Of a stretch of 64,000 bases of DNA, positions 21,697-36,800 are shown in pieces (position 1 is the stretch's first letter; every line of letters starts with the position of its first letter). The notes beneath the pieces were generated by a model, which saw only the letters and a list, made by a program, of their open reading frames with translations, was not told where the DNA came from and did not search any database. A program made the translations under genes and the position numbers. Origin of the DNA: Aplysia californica (Eukaryota > Mollusca > Gastropoda > Aplysiida > Aplysiidae); NCBI RefSeq assembly GCF_000002075.1, contig NW_004797356.1, positions 739,702 to 803,701 of the forward strand. Reading direction: 5' to 3'.

Positions 21697-24600
21697 GTGA
21701 GTGTGTCTTACTAGATCTATAGCTTGTAACAAAATTGTTGCCGAATGTGTTGGTTCATCTAAAAAAATTGAGGAGGTTTACAATTTGTCCAACTTTCAGC
21801 ACATGATTACTGTAAAACTTGTATTGAATTAGTAATGAAATATAGTATCTAGGAATGACAGCGTAACAAGAGCACCCTTGTCAACTTGCCTTGCCTTGTA
21901 CAAATATTATACATAAATGTATTATTTAATTATTCAAAATATTATGCATTATTCATCATACAACTTTGATTGCCATGGCCATGGCTAAACCAACTTTGGA
22001 CCCCTCATTTAAAAAAATCCTCGCCCCGCACCTGATATAATACATTTTTAATTAACGTTTAAGGATAGCATTATAAATATGTTTTTGTCTTGTCTGACAA
22101 AATTTAAACATTATTACAGCTTTGGCGACTCTGTGTATTGTCAAAACTGTCGTGAAAATCGTGAGCAGTGTTTTCCCAACTGCTGTTTTCTATAGCTAAT
22201 CAGGTAAACAATCACTTTTGTTACTCATGAACACATGTGTCTGAAAATGAACAAGAGAACGGTACTGTGATCTGTCAGTAATTATCAAGAGTCATAGGCG
22301 TGTACGCTTTTTTATCCATTTGGGCTGTGTGGTTTTAATATTTAGAATTGTTAACTTGCTAAATATCATATTGTGATGAAGATGAAGTCTAAGTTCAAAC
22401 TGAAATTCTTTACTCACAAGAACATTGCTCGGAAAGTATATAGCTATTTCGCGGTCGTCTGTATCGTTCAATTTCTGATCCATTTAGCAGAACTAAACAT
22501 TTGCTTGATTTAAGTGACAGGACTTTGAACAGATGGATATAGGATGAAAATGCAACCGAAGACGTCGAGGTAACAAAGAGGCCGACCTGTTAAATTTGAT
22601 ACCTTTGACAGAGATCTCGTGGGACGCGCTATTGGAAAGATGTTAGGTGATAACCAGTACGTCACACTTAGAACACTTATGTCTTATTTAAACAGCAATC
22701 ACGATTTGGATTCAACAAACAGACTGTATGGCGCATTGTGAAGAGTCTAGGTTTCAGTTTCAAGAAGACAAAAACGTCCAAAGACGTAATTTGTGAGTCG
22801 AAGAACATAGTTGCACTGAGGAGGAAGTACCTACGAAAATTAAAACAGCTTATTGAAGACAACGTTGACATTTATTTTCTTAATGAGTCCTACATCAATG
22901 CCCACCACATGTGCACCAAAAAATGGCAGTCTGACAGCCAACAGAGAGTCATTCCGACTTTTATAATTGCACATATCGGAAGCCATGAGAGAGGACTAGT
23001 GAATATTTGTGAACTGGTTTTTGAGTCAAAGTCGAAAGATGACAATGGCGACTATCACAAAGACATGGATAGTAAGGAGTTTGAAAACTGGATTGGTAAC
23101 ACTGTGGTGCCTGCATTAGATAAAAAATCATGCCTGGTTATGGACAATGCATCATATCATAAGCGAAAACCAAAAAGGATCTCCTAGACTTTGTGAACGC
23201 CAGCGAACAGAGCCAGATAAAAGTTTTTCGAGTAGACAAGTACCTGGAAGAACATGGTCACATACCTCTTAGGCTCCCTCCTTTTCACCCTCAGCTTAAC
23301 CCTAACGAATTAATCTGGGCTGAGATTAAGAAAAAGGGTTGCTTTGGCAAATACAACATTTAAACTCCATGACGTTAAGCGACGCACAAAGCAGGCCTTC
23401 TCAAGTATAACCAGAGAATTTTACTAAGCAACAAAGGAAAGATACTGGATAAAAGATGGATTAAATTTCCCTAAGCAGCCTAGTGTAGTCATCAACCTGA
23501 TTGACGATACATCTGATTCTGAATAATTGGTGAATGTAAAAATATGTTTAAATGTGTCCCGTAGATCTGTCACTTTCTCTCTATAGGTTTGTCTGTCTGT
23601 CTGTGTAACTATCAATGTCGCTTCAGCTGATGGTTATGAAATTTGTTCAGAACTGGCGACGCCTATGAACATCCGAGAAACTAGCAATTTCTCCAACTTT
23701 CAGCACGTGATTACTGTAAAACTTGTATTGAATTAGTAATGATACATCGCAATTAATTAACCAGCCACAATTTCGGATAATTGATTGCATTTCCCAGTGG
23801 ATGAGATGGAAACTAAGCTCTTCTGAAAATATGAAGGTGATCGGTTGGGTAGTTTTTGAGATATCCTGCGTCAAACATCGGCAATATTTTTGTTACAAGC
23901 TATAGTCTTAGCATTGATTCGACCCTTTCTTACTTTAGTTCAGCTTAGTGGAGTGGCCGACGAGGTGGAGTAAAATAGCCCTGATCTACTGACAATGTTC
24001 GACTGATCTTCTTGACTTGCGTCTGATCGGTAAAGATCTAGATCTAAATCTAGTTTTAGAAGAACGGATCACAGCGCCGAAAACTGGCCGAAATCGTGCC
24101 TCTTAGTTTCCCAGGCCAGCGACATCTGGAAGTCATTAAATCACCGTCGGAACCGCTCCGTGCCGGGTTACGCGGGGGGGTCACTGGCCGCTCCGTTGCG
24201 CATCAGCTACAGGCGGGCAGGTCATGGCACAATCGACACTTTTGACACTAATTATCGGCGGTATCCTCACCCTTACCACGAATTATTCCATACAATAAGA
24301 AAAGAGCGAGATTCCCCCTCTCAGTCTGCGAAAACCCGATCTCAATGCGACTATATTTGCCGATGTTACAGTGTGTGCAAAATGTTGTGAATTTCATCGA
24401 ATTTAATATGTGTGTGCTGCACTTAATTCACTTTTAATTTCCAAAGTGCTCTCTCAATCTCAACAAATTTTGGTACATGCACTTATGACATATTTGTGCT
24501 TTACGTGTGTAATTTTCATCATTGTTTGAAGAATAGTTCTTGCAATATTAAGTCGCTTACATCTGATTCTCATCCAATGCCTTGTTAATTGACCCGTGCA

Positions 24601-27600
24601 ATTATGTATTCTGGATTCTATGCTGTTTTAAGTTCAACACTTCTCCGTTAATTTCTTAGATTGTTGTTTCTATGAAAGGCAGATATATTTGTGCTTAATG
24701 AGTATAAATTTCATCTTTGTTGATTAAGCCGTGTTACGATATGAGGTAGAATCCATTTGCCTGTGATTCATTTCTAACAGGTTTACTGAAATCTCCCAAA
24801 GGAACACACACGGGAGACGTTCCTTCTCCCTGAATGAACTTTGCCGCGTTTGCGGGTGTAAGAACGTGACTAAAGTACAACAGAGGCTGATAAGAAAGGC
24901 TAGGACATATGCGTCACTGCCAAGGGATATTTTATCATCCAATCATTGTTGACAAAGCGCACGCTATAGGTTTGATTTTCAACTCTCTCAACCAAGCATA
25001 CAATGCACCTATTCCGAAAATCTCTATTCCTGGAATTCAGACAGCAATAGACACGTACATGAAGTTGTACAGAAAACATTTTAGAACAACACTGCATTCC
25101 ATCCTTAACACAACATGACTTTGGCTTGGGCCCACTGGGAGAAAAGGAACCGAAAGCTGTCACAAGTCTATTTTCAAAATTGAAAAGTGGGTTCAAGGCA
25201 TCGTAAACAATACGGAAAAACTACGATACGTTATGGACGCACATTAATTTGCTCCAGAGAGCACCTTCACTGCAGGCACCGAGAAAACAACCACGGCGCC
25301 ATAGACAAGCGTATAGATCTACTGTACAAAATGTGTAAGGAGATCTGTGTCATTAATTTAACGAAGGATACTGTAAGGTGAATTTCATCACAAGCCTGAC
25401 GAATTTGGCTCTCGAACGTAAATGCAAAAATGTGGATTACTAATCTTCCAACAACAATGTCCTTTGGTAAGTAGATATCCATATTAATTGTCTTTATTCT
25501 GAGCAAGTTTTAGTGAATTTATTCCCGCACTTTGGTAGTTATATAACTTTTAATTCGGTGCATATTACCTTAATTCCCTCATGTAAGACGGCTGTATTTG
25601 ATCACATGCAGTTAAAAAACTATTCTAGATATCTTCGTTGCGTTTTCACAAACTTTACATTGAAAGAAGAAACTCAAAGATGGAACACTATGTGTATATT
25701 GATAATCATGCTTTAATTCGTGAGCGTTGAAACAAAACTGTGTAAAATTGCTGTGGTATGTAACTCCGCGCGTGGAGTGAGCGCAGGTAGACTGACTGGT
25801 AGCTGACCCGGGTCACGCTGACCTAGCAGCGTACGGCCTGGCGAAACTAAACGACCGCTGATTCGGCGCTGTGGGAGAAGAATGAGTTTAATTGTGTTCA
25901 AACTTAAACTCTTACAGCAAAGAGCTGATTGAATTCTGGGACCTAGGCTATCTCTTATCTAGATATCTAGAAATTCTTCCTAGCTCAGTTCCATTTCCAA
26001 GCCTCAGGGAACACTCCCATGTTGGCTTGGACTGTATTTAATACACAGTGGCTACGTTCACGTCGCCGTAGTTGGTAGGCTACATTCACGGCGCCCTGAA
26101 TGCAGTTTTGATTTCTGGTGCTGTTGAGGCTACGTTCACGGCTCTCAAGCTTCGTTTAGACAAAGTGTCCACTGCTGGTTTTCTAAGTTGGCAAACTTTA
26201 TAAGCTCGGCGTTAATTTTTTATTAACAGGGACTGAAGCTATAGAATATCTGCTTCAATGATTATGATGCGGCTGTCCACACGAGTACCTGGCGATGATT
26301 CTCGCTGCTTCATATACTCTGCCGGTTGGAGGGTTTGGGAAGAGGCATGTGTCACAAAGCAGGCGCTCGTCAATTTTGGCATATATGGGGCTATTGGTAT
26401 CATCTTAAAGCCTGTTCATTTGCCTTGCTTTTGGTGAAAAAAATGTCCATCTAGTAGAATAGAAGTCGAAATATATATTTGCCTGGTTTCAGAGGTGAAA
26501 TTAGCGAGAAAATGGCCACCAAAGTTTGGTCATTTCCATACAGTGCAGCCTCTCTATAACGACCTTTGATATAACGACATCCTCTTTAGTGATATGGTGC
26601 CCTGGTCCTGATTTTTCCCTTATATATCAATAGTAACTTTTGATTTACTCTCTATAACGACAACTCTGTATGACATTATTTACTGGTCCCAACGATGTTG
26701 TTATAGACAGGCTGCATGCATGTAGCTTGAGAGTCCTTGGAAACTGAAAATTGGCATTTTTTGTACCTTTAATCAATGTTTTTCGGTAAAATCCACACAG
26801 AAATGTGTTTTTAGATGGATATGAAAGGTGTTGAGCCAAAAAAGAAAATTATAGAAAAATTGCCCAGCAGTCAGAAAAATGCTTATTTCTTTGATTTCAC
26901 TATTTTGACGAGCGTCTGATTTCACCACGATGCCTCATAAAAATTATAATGTAGGCAGGGGCAGAATCTAGTCGATAGCAGACCAACAAGTAAAATAATC
27001 AATTGGCTGACTTATGCATTCCCTTGAGGCACCCCAGGTGCTTGATTATCTTATTACCATCAAGTGTGGGAGATTTTGCCATTTTTCAGCTTTCCTATAC
27101 ATGCTGTCAGTTCAGCCATGGTGAAGAGAGAATCATAGCTGGTGTTTTGGTCAATATGAATTATATGGAGTTTTTTCTTTTCATTAAGCTGGTAGCGCCA
27201 GCATTTGTCCGCCTTGTTGAGTTTGAGGCGACTGACTAAAAGGTATTTTCACAACAAAAGGCTTTTCTCCTAGCTTCTATCCTATTTTAGGGTTTTATTG
27301 TTTAAGTTATGAGCGCCCTGCTGGAAAGGGAGGTTTGCTTGCCTGAGATATGTCGTTTATGACCTGGAAGACTTTTTGAGGGTCAATCACGAGGGACATC
27401 TCTGAAGTAAACAGAAAAGCGGCGCCAGCAGTTGCGCTTCATTTCGTTAATGCAGGATGGTGTTCTGTTTGACGCCTCTGGTAGTTTTCAATGAATCAAT
27501 GTCTTTTCGTGGTCTGGTTGCCATGGCTTTTTTTTCCTTCCTTAAAATGACATCAGAGCTACCCTTCTCCCTCTGAGAACTAACATTGACAGCACACTCT

Positions 27601-30600
27601 ATGGAACATTACAGCAACTGCAGCAAACCTGCACTTATCACTACATGGCATTGGACAGAAGGGCAAGAGCCCAACTGTTGCTGGATCGATAACAACAACA
27701 ACAACAACATGGCTTTTTTCCTTAATTGCACTTTCTTTTTCTTCTATCAGTTTGAAGTCATTTGAAAGAGAACACTCTCTGCTAGATTAATAGGACCAAT
27801 TAATTTTTTATACTCATTGCTTACTTTTCTTCTGTGTATATAGGATTATATAGAAAGGTAAAAATTGCTTATTGGCAACAATTTAAGTAGGCTGCTGCTG
27901 GTTTGGTATATTTGACATCGATGCTACGTCAGCTATACATTACATTCTGCTTGTCTGACTGTGTGGCTCAAACTGGTCGTCAAGCTGATGTAATCATGCC
28001 GTCTGGGTATTAATAATTTGCTCTAATTATAATGCCTTTATTGAAGCAACTTTTAATGGTTTTTAAGTGGTACGTCTGGAAGCACCATGTTTTCTCTTCG
28101 TTCAGCTTTTAACAGCCTCAGAGGATTTCATCTTTTATCATTGTAAGAAAAAAAAGTTGCAAGAAAGTTTTCCCCTGATATGATTAAAGATGAACCTTGC
28201 AGGTTCATCAGATTTGTTTCAGTTAAATTTTTAATTGTCACACGAAATGGTGAATTTCTCCAAAATGTTCTGTTTTTTTATTTCTTTCAGCTCAGTATTT
28301 AAAAGGAGTGATTTTGTTAATTAAAACGTCTTTATTTCTCTTTCTTCATGTTACTCACAGGCAATAAGCACTTTCTTCCACATCTGATTTTAGTCAATCT
28401 GTTGTCAAGCAAATACAATAAACAAATTATATACATTTTTTAAGGAACAGTATTTTAATTAGGGTGTTTATTGCTTCTTTTGCAGCCTGGAGAGCCACCC
28501 GCTGGAACAAGAGAGAAAGGAGCTGCAGATATCCTTGAGAAGCAAAAACTGCACACTTTATCTACCATGTGTGAATTATATAACCCAGACTTCATTTCTT
28601 TCCTTGAGAAATTCAAATTCAAACAATCCTGTCCTTTCCAAATTGATCCGAATTGTAAGGGAAATAAAATTGGTTTCTTGAAGCTTGGACTTGACAGGCA
28701 GCTTGATATGCATGATGCTTTGTGTGATGCTGAAAGGAAGGTTAGTAAATTTTAGATGAAAATTGATCTGGTTCTTTAGAAATAACTTTGAAAATTTAGC
28801 TCAAATTCTTCTTATAATTGTTCCTTTGATTCATTTATGTTTTAGTTTTTTGTTGATACTCTCGAACTCGGGTAACTCGAATTCGTCTGGGATTTGAAGT
28901 AGTGTTGGAGATTTCTGTAGTTCTTCATGTCCATGAAAGCCCCAGATGAGAATATTAAACCAATTAACATGGTTAGCTCCTTTGATTGTGTTGACAGTGT
29001 GAAAGCAAGAAAATGAAGGAAAGTGGAAAACAGAAAATCTCACGTGTGCTCAGTCAACTCCTACGTCATTCCTTTCCTCTCATTTCATTGGCTTACAGAA
29101 AGTTACGCCTCTTGCCATTCGCACCGCGTGCGTCCCACAGCATGCAGGAATGCCACTTTTCCGCTTTTTCACTGTATTTCCGGATCCTGATCCACTATTC
29201 CGTTATTGAGATCGAGATAGAATCTATAGTTGGAATAAAAACCCCACACACAACAACAACTTGCGTCAAGTGTTCAAATAACGAGACCGTGGCGCATGGA
29301 TTTTCAGCTATTTTCAAAAAGTTGAGTGGCATCCCTGAGCATGATTGCACGCATGGCGAGCCAGTCATGCTGTGCGGTTAGCACCACTACCCGACCCACC
29401 CTTTACCGACCCCCGTTTCTCCAGCCTCTCGTGGTGAGACAAGGACAACGTTTTGGGAGTAACAATAACAAAGAAACACCTACCTGCGGCCAGAAAGGCT
29501 GTAAAGCCAGGTCTTTAGTTGAGAATGCGAAGTGGATATGTTCGAGATTCGAGTGTTGCGTGTTCCAGAACTCCTTGAAGTCAATACAAAGAAAACATAG
29601 GGACTGAAAAGGGACCAAGCATTATGTTCGAGAATTCATGATTTTCGTGTTCGAGATTCGTGGACTTTACTGAATTGTATTTTTACTTACCAACTCCATA
29701 TGTGAGGCAGCTGGGGGAAATCTGGTGCTCGTCAAAATAATGAAGTCAAGAAACTGGCATTTTTCCCGCAGATTTGGTCATTTTTATCGAATTTTTGTTT
29801 CCGAAGCTGAAAGTCCGGGTTCGAGCCTCGGTTCGGACATGGATTTTTTTTGCCCCCTCCTGCCCGCCCAGCTGTAATGGGTACCTGACTTCGAGTTGGG
29901 GAAGTAAAGGCGGCATGGAAAGGAACTGACCTCCCTACCACATGTGCCAAAGTCCCAGGAAGTTGTCTCACTAACATGCCAATCCCCAATGTCCAGATCG
30001 GATGCGGGAACAACTTTTTACCTTTCATGCCCATTAAAGAACACACTTCTGTGTGGATTTTACTGAAAAATGTTGATCAAAAGCATAAAAGTTGTAAATT
30101 TTCAGTTTCCACTTATACTGCGAATGTTATGCCTTAAAAAATACATAAGGTTGCACATTCTTGTCAAAAATAGAGTGAACGGCTATGAGTGTGAAATTCA
30201 AAGTGAGTAAAAAATTAAGAAGTTTTAAAAAAAAGTTTGCTAGGGCTTGCGGCGGAATCCAGTTTTCAGAAAATATATAAGATATTTGGGATTAATTCAG
30301 TCAAAATGTTTTGAGGGAATTTGCACCACCATTAATGAATCAATCAAATTTATTCACTGATACCACAGAATTTTATATCTGACACTTGGAATAAGGCGAA
30401 AGGGAAAATAGAAAACAATGGAGGGCTAAATTTAATTGATTGTTTTTACAATATGAAATATCGTTAATGTTATACTGCCAACATTGGGATGAGCATGAAG
30501 TTGGCTGTATAGCAAGGCTGATGGTATAATGGGTTTCTTCCCCTGCCCTCTACCACATAACCCTGACTGGCCAGCATCAAGGTAAATGATTCTGCTCTGT

Positions 30601-30710
30601 GATCTGTGTTTGAGAAGGGTCTTATTGTTGGTGAATTAAGTGAATTTTGAATCAAGAGTCTTTTCTCTCCCTATCTCTCTCTGTCTCTCGTCTCTCTTTC
30701 TCTCTCTCTG

Positions 30711-30747
<37 letters not shown>

Positions 30748-30754
30748 GTCTCCG

Positions 30755-30831
<77 letters not shown>

Positions 30832-33800
30832 TTTCTCTCTCTCTCTCTCTCGCTGTCTCTGCTTTTGTCTCTATCTTTCATTCATCCTGTGTGAGTATGT
30901 GTGTGTGTGTGTGCAAACTGGAATTGAAAATTTCAAGTAGAGCTACTGCTGGATCAGAGGCTACTTGTTAAACACATGATGTTTAAGACAAAGATTGGGA
31001 GGGAGCAAAGTGATGACAAGCACTTACTGGCAGAGTTGTGCGTGAGAGAGAAGGAGATTATCACTGTGCAGCTGCTGACTGGGTACCATGTGCCCTGTAT
31101 CGTAGGCACCTCTGGCAGCCAGTTCACTGGTGGTGTTGAGGGGCAAGTGTACTTAAGCTTCAGTAAGGATGGTTAAAAGGGGCAAATATTAAATGTCTAT
31201 GTAGATGTTCCGTTTCGTGCATTGGCAAAGCATAGTGGTAAGCAGGGCTGTATAATTGGGAGAGGGGGGGGGGGGGGGGCTGGTTATAACAAGGTTAGAA
31301 TATAGGCTGTGCATCATTAATACATGTATGTTATACAAAATACTGTACAGTTGCTTCATTCTTACTGTGTTATGAGATGGAAGACTTTTCTACTTCTATA
31401 ACTGCCAAGGCAAAAACCATCCTTATTTCTGTGCCACTTATGATTATATACTGAATCTATCAATCTATGTAATAAAAAGTACATGTTTTATGAAATGAAG
31501 AATTATATACATACTTGTCCCCAACCTTAGATGGTTTTTCAAAGTGAGTAGCAATAAAATCGTGAAGAAAATGACAGCAATTGACACAAATCAAAGTACT
31601 TCAATCAGCAGTGTAGTCATCACAATAGCTGGTTTGTGGAGATAATTGGAAATGTAAAAGTTATATACTGTGGGATAACTTTTCATGTCTAATAACCCTC
31701 AAATGAGTTCTGCTGTTTAAAATGAACGAAACAACTAACACCTAGTTTGTACCAAGTTTGGAATGAAACTTTCACTACTTTCAGCTGTTGCCAAATTTAG
31801 TTTGTAATGCCCGTGTTTTTGCCCTCAAATGTGGACCTAGAATATCATTAACCCATTTCAAGAGAGTTCCTCAGGTCTTGACTTTTTCTCAGTTGGATCT
31901 TATGCTATAGGTTTGATACTATCATTTTATCCCTTACACAGGTACTTAGCCTCCGTAAATTCCTGCCAAGATTAACAACGGACAAAATTGGTACAGATAG
32001 GCTCAAGGTGGAAGAGGACGATGATTCAACTTACATTAAGGTGGTCACGGACAAGGTAATGCATTGCATAATAGATTGAATAATACTGCATTTGATATTG
32101 CAGTTCTCATTTGTGATGGCAGTGTTTCCGATTTGATTATTGCTTTTGAAGATGTTTATGTTTTCATTGTCCGCCTCTTAAATAATCTTGCAGTATCACA
32201 AAGGATGTGAAATATACCATTCGGCACATTTTTTTAATTCCCACTTGTATTGTTGCAAACAGAACTGCTTTCATAATGGAAATGAATAAATTTTCAATTT
32301 TTTTAAATGTAATTTTTTTTTTTACCTATTTCAAAGAATATTTAGTTCTTCATCCAGCGGTGTAAAATTTTTGTCATATCCTAATCCGTTGTCGCGTAAT
32401 TGAGAGTTCCTCATCTTCGCTTACACTGGCGAGCTTTGGGTCAGAGCGCATTGTAAGCGAGAATGACAAATGAAGGATTGGTCAAGGATCACTGCTTGTT
32501 TGGCGTTTGTCTCCTACATGGTTGGTCACTGCATTGGGCAAATTATCATATTATGGCATGGGCGACGAATGGCTGTTGGTCACTGTCGCATTAATACAAA
32601 AGTACTGGGCCTTTTTCACAAGCAACCCCCCCCCCCCTCCTCCTCGAGTACAATCACCAGGGTTATAAAATGATATCACTTAATGTGTTCTTCTGTCTGT
32701 GTTCACATATTCTGGCCGTACATATTGACAGAACAAAGAAGCTCATTTGTAAGAGCAGGTGGGAGGGAAGGAAAATGAGTGGGGGCGGGGGGGAAGTATT
32801 GAGCGAGAAATTTAAAGTGTATTAGCACTGCTAGCGTTCATCAGATGTTCACTGATCAACTTCATATTAGTTTGCTGTCCAGTCGTTGACATCTCAAAGA
32901 TGGCTATAGTGCCGCAGTTTGTTTTGCGCATTGTCCCTGGTTGTTATCATTTTAGAATTACCTGGCAAATGATAATCTTTGTCCAACTTAAAGAGTGGAC
33001 ATATTGCAGCTACACTTAATATTGCTTTACATGCTTTATGACTTGATGTTACGATAGATTATGACAATGTCCAGCAGATTAAAACTGTCTTTTTCTCTTC
33101 TAGGCTGGTATGAAACAACTCGCTGTTTCCCCATCAACTGAAGCCTTTATGAAATACAAGGCGTTGCGTTACCTCTCCCGAGAGTGTTTGCGATACAGTC
33201 TTGTCAGATTGCTATGTTTCTTATATGAAAGTTTGAATTTGACTGCAATGATCTGATCTTATTATTGACTTCATATCATTATACAAAAAAGAAATCTCAT
33301 GGGATATGGATTATGGACGATGGGATATTATGGTACATGAGAAACAAGTGGTGAGAGATGGGATACAGAAGATGATGAGATTGGTTACAAGCGCACGATA
33401 ATGGCTATAATGTACCGGGACAGCCTGTAGACTAACGTAGAGGGAAAATGATAAAAATCAACAATTCCTTAATACTAACGCCTAACTCTATACGTACAAT
33501 AGCTAGTTTGAATAAGTCTTATTTTTATTTGTTGCAACATATACACAGTTATCCCCGTCGGTGTTGCCTTTTTTAACTCCCAGTGGAGCACAGGCCATCA
33601 ACAGCATTACTCCAGCAAAGCCTGTCCTGAGCATCTTTTTCTATCTGTTTCCATGATGTCCCCGCTTTTTCAATTTCAGCTAGTACCGCTCGCCTCCATG
33701 TTATCTTTGGTCTTGCCTTCTTACGTTTTCCTTGTGGGTTCCACGTTAAAGCCTGCCTGATGATGCTTGTTGAGGGTCTCCTCAGGGTGTGTCCAATCCA

Positions 33801-36800
33801 TTTCCATTTCTTCACCTGTATGTCTTCCTTTCTTGATCCCCACTATCCTTCTTAGACGTCCATTTACGGAGCTCTGCAGTTTCCTTGCTGCTGATGCTGT
33901 GAGCCTCCATGTCTCTGAACCATACAGTAGAACAGTCTTCACGTTTGTTTTGAAGATCCTCTGCTTGGTGTTCAATCCCAATTCCTAAGACATCCATATA
34001 TTCCTGAGAATGATGAATGCTGCTCTTGCCTTTTGGATTCTGACCTTGATGTCTTCGTCTGTTCCCCCTGCCTTGTTGATGACACTTCCCAGGTAGGTGA
34101 AGGATTCAACATCCACCAATGGTGCCCCTTGCAGTGTGATAGGAACGTCGGCTGCATTCATTCGTAGAACTTTCGTTTTATCCGTTTGAATATGGAGTCC
34201 AACACTACGGGAGAAGGTCCTGAGGCGATCTGTTTTTTGCTGCATCTGGGCTTGACTGTGAGAAAGAAGTGCCAAGTTGTCGGCAAAGTCCAAGTCTTCC
34301 AACTGACTGGAAAGGGTCCACTGTATGCCACCGCGATGTCCAGATGTTGTCTGTCTCACTATCAAATCCACTACTAATAAAAAGAGAAACGGCGATAACA
34401 GGCATCCCTGTCTCAGTCCTGTATTCACTTCAAACGAGTCTGTCCGCTGCCGTCCAAGTAAGACACTGCAACTCATTCCCTCATACATCTTCTTGATCAA
34501 TCTCACGAACTTGTCAGGTATTCCGTAGTGGCACATGAGCTTCCATATTGAGTCCCCGTCTAGGCTGTCAAAAGCTTTCTCGTAGTCAGCAAAGTTAATG
34601 TACAGGGAAGAGTTCCACTCTGTGGACTGCTCCGCTATTATCCTCAAAGTTGCAATCTGATCTGTACATGATCTCTTTTTACGAAATCCTGCCTGCTCCT
34701 CCCTTAGTTTTGCATCCATGGCTTCCTTCAGTCTTTCCAGTATGGTACGACTTAAAATCTTCCCAGGAATAGACAGGAGCATGATTCCTCTGTAGTTTTT
34801 GCACTCATGCAGGTCTCCTTTCTTGGGTAGTTTCACGAGCAATCCCTCTCTCCAATCCTGTGGAAATGACCATCAACCACGCCCATAACAATTCACGAGT
34901 GTAGTGAGATTGCCGAATGGTACCGTTCATAGTTTTTGCTTACATTGCAAGGCTCACCGGCGGCTGTGCAGTGTAAGTGAAAACAACGAATGTATAATAA
35001 CTGTGCTTCTTTTCAACTTAAACAATTTAAACTTTTGAAACAGCTTTATGAACACCTTAACCAGATCTCTGGTGAATTATAGCTTTAAAAAAGGTAAAAT
35101 AGAAGAGTTATTATAAAGTGAAAACGTTTTTAGCCTCTCCTGAAAAATTTGCCTTGTTACATGCACAGGACCATTAATTGCTGTTTTCCCTTATGGCAGA
35201 GAAGAGCCCTTGGCTTTTTACTGGTCAGTGCAGTAGTTTGCTGTAGAATATGGTCTTATTTATTCCTGTTTTAAAAAATCTCTTTTTCTTTGTATAGCCT
35301 TTTTTTTTCTCAGGAGGGATGACTGGTCCTTTGTCCAAAATAAATTTTTGTTTTGTTTGTTTTTTTTTAAAAACAGAAATGGTTCTCAGAGAGTATGATG
35401 CAGTGTACATTTGTGAGGCAATGTGGTGAAATCGGGCTCTCATCAGACTAATGAAATTATAGAAAATATCAAATGTCTGGCCTTTGGTCATTCCCCCCCC
35501 CCCCATTTTTTCCCCGTTTATTTTTTTTGGTTCACCACCTATTACGTCCATTTAACAACACTTTTCTGTGTGGATTTTACAGAAAAATGTTAATCAAAGG
35601 CACAAAAAATTGTAAATTTTTATTTTCCAAGAAAACTCAAGCTTTGGACCGGAAGTAACCAAACTTTGGCGGCCATTTCCTTTTTAATTTTACCTCTGAC
35701 AACAGACGACCCTCTCCTCTTTCAATTGCAAACACCTCGACTTATTTTCAAGACAGATGCTTTTTAAAAAAAATAATTTATTTTCATTTTGTTGAGTTTT
35801 TTTGCCAAATGCAAGACAAATGAATAAGCTTTAAGATGATACCAATAAATGTCCACAGTGTATCCAAAAATTAACGAGCACCTGATTCTACCGTGTCATG
35901 ACACATTTAATTTTAATACGGCTTCTTCCTTTATTTTTATCAGTAAGTTAACCTACTGGATGTTTTCTACTAAAGATCATTATATATACTATCATTCTAT
36001 ACACATCATCGTCATTAGACATCAAGCTACCTCCTTCCCACCCAACTTCAGAATAAGGATTAGGTAGTCTTAGCCAAGTTAAAGGAAAAATATTTTTCTT
36101 TGAAGGTGATTAAAATCGAAGAAAGTGAAAGGCCTTTGTTCACTGGCAAGTTGTTTCTTAGTTTTAAAAAGAAATTCATTGATAAATAGAAAGTTATGTG
36201 CTGTTGCTGTTGTAAGTAATTTACTTTTATATACTCGGGCGCAAAATTACCTTAACATATCTTAAGATGCTACTTACATGAATATAAACCACAGATCACT
36301 GTAAAAACAAATTTAGTGCTCTACAGCGTGCCCATCCCCAATTAAGTACATGTAGATATATATATCTTTTGTGGCCGCCTTTGTACAGGAGCCATTTGAA
36401 GACGACCCAAAAAACTAGTTTCAAAGTCTATGAAAAAATGGCCATAAAATAGGGGCTATGCCTGGCAGGCTTGAAAGCTTCGCACCGCACAGTTCCCCAA
36501 CAGTGTGTCACTGGCACCATGGCCTTCTTCTCTCTGTTGCCATGTCTAAACCTGTAAATTCCATGACATAAATCCGTGTCTCATCACTATTTTTGTATGT
36601 ATATACAAACTATGTATATAATAAAAATATGTGTCACGACGCAGTGGAAACAGGCACTCGTCAATTTTTTGGTATGTGGAGTTATGGGTATCACCTTGAA
36701 GGTTGTTCATTCGCCTTGCATGTGATGAAAAAAATGTCCTTTTATCTTGAATAGAAGTCGAGATGTTTTCAATTGAAGTAGGTGGGGTCGCCTGGTTTCA

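Noticed and set aside
30636-30940. Arg-Glu-rich minus-strand frame resembling an ER/K helix
   Set aside because: It is the complement of a CT microsatellite, present in all frames, and unlike exon 12 it has no exon borders or unique flanks.
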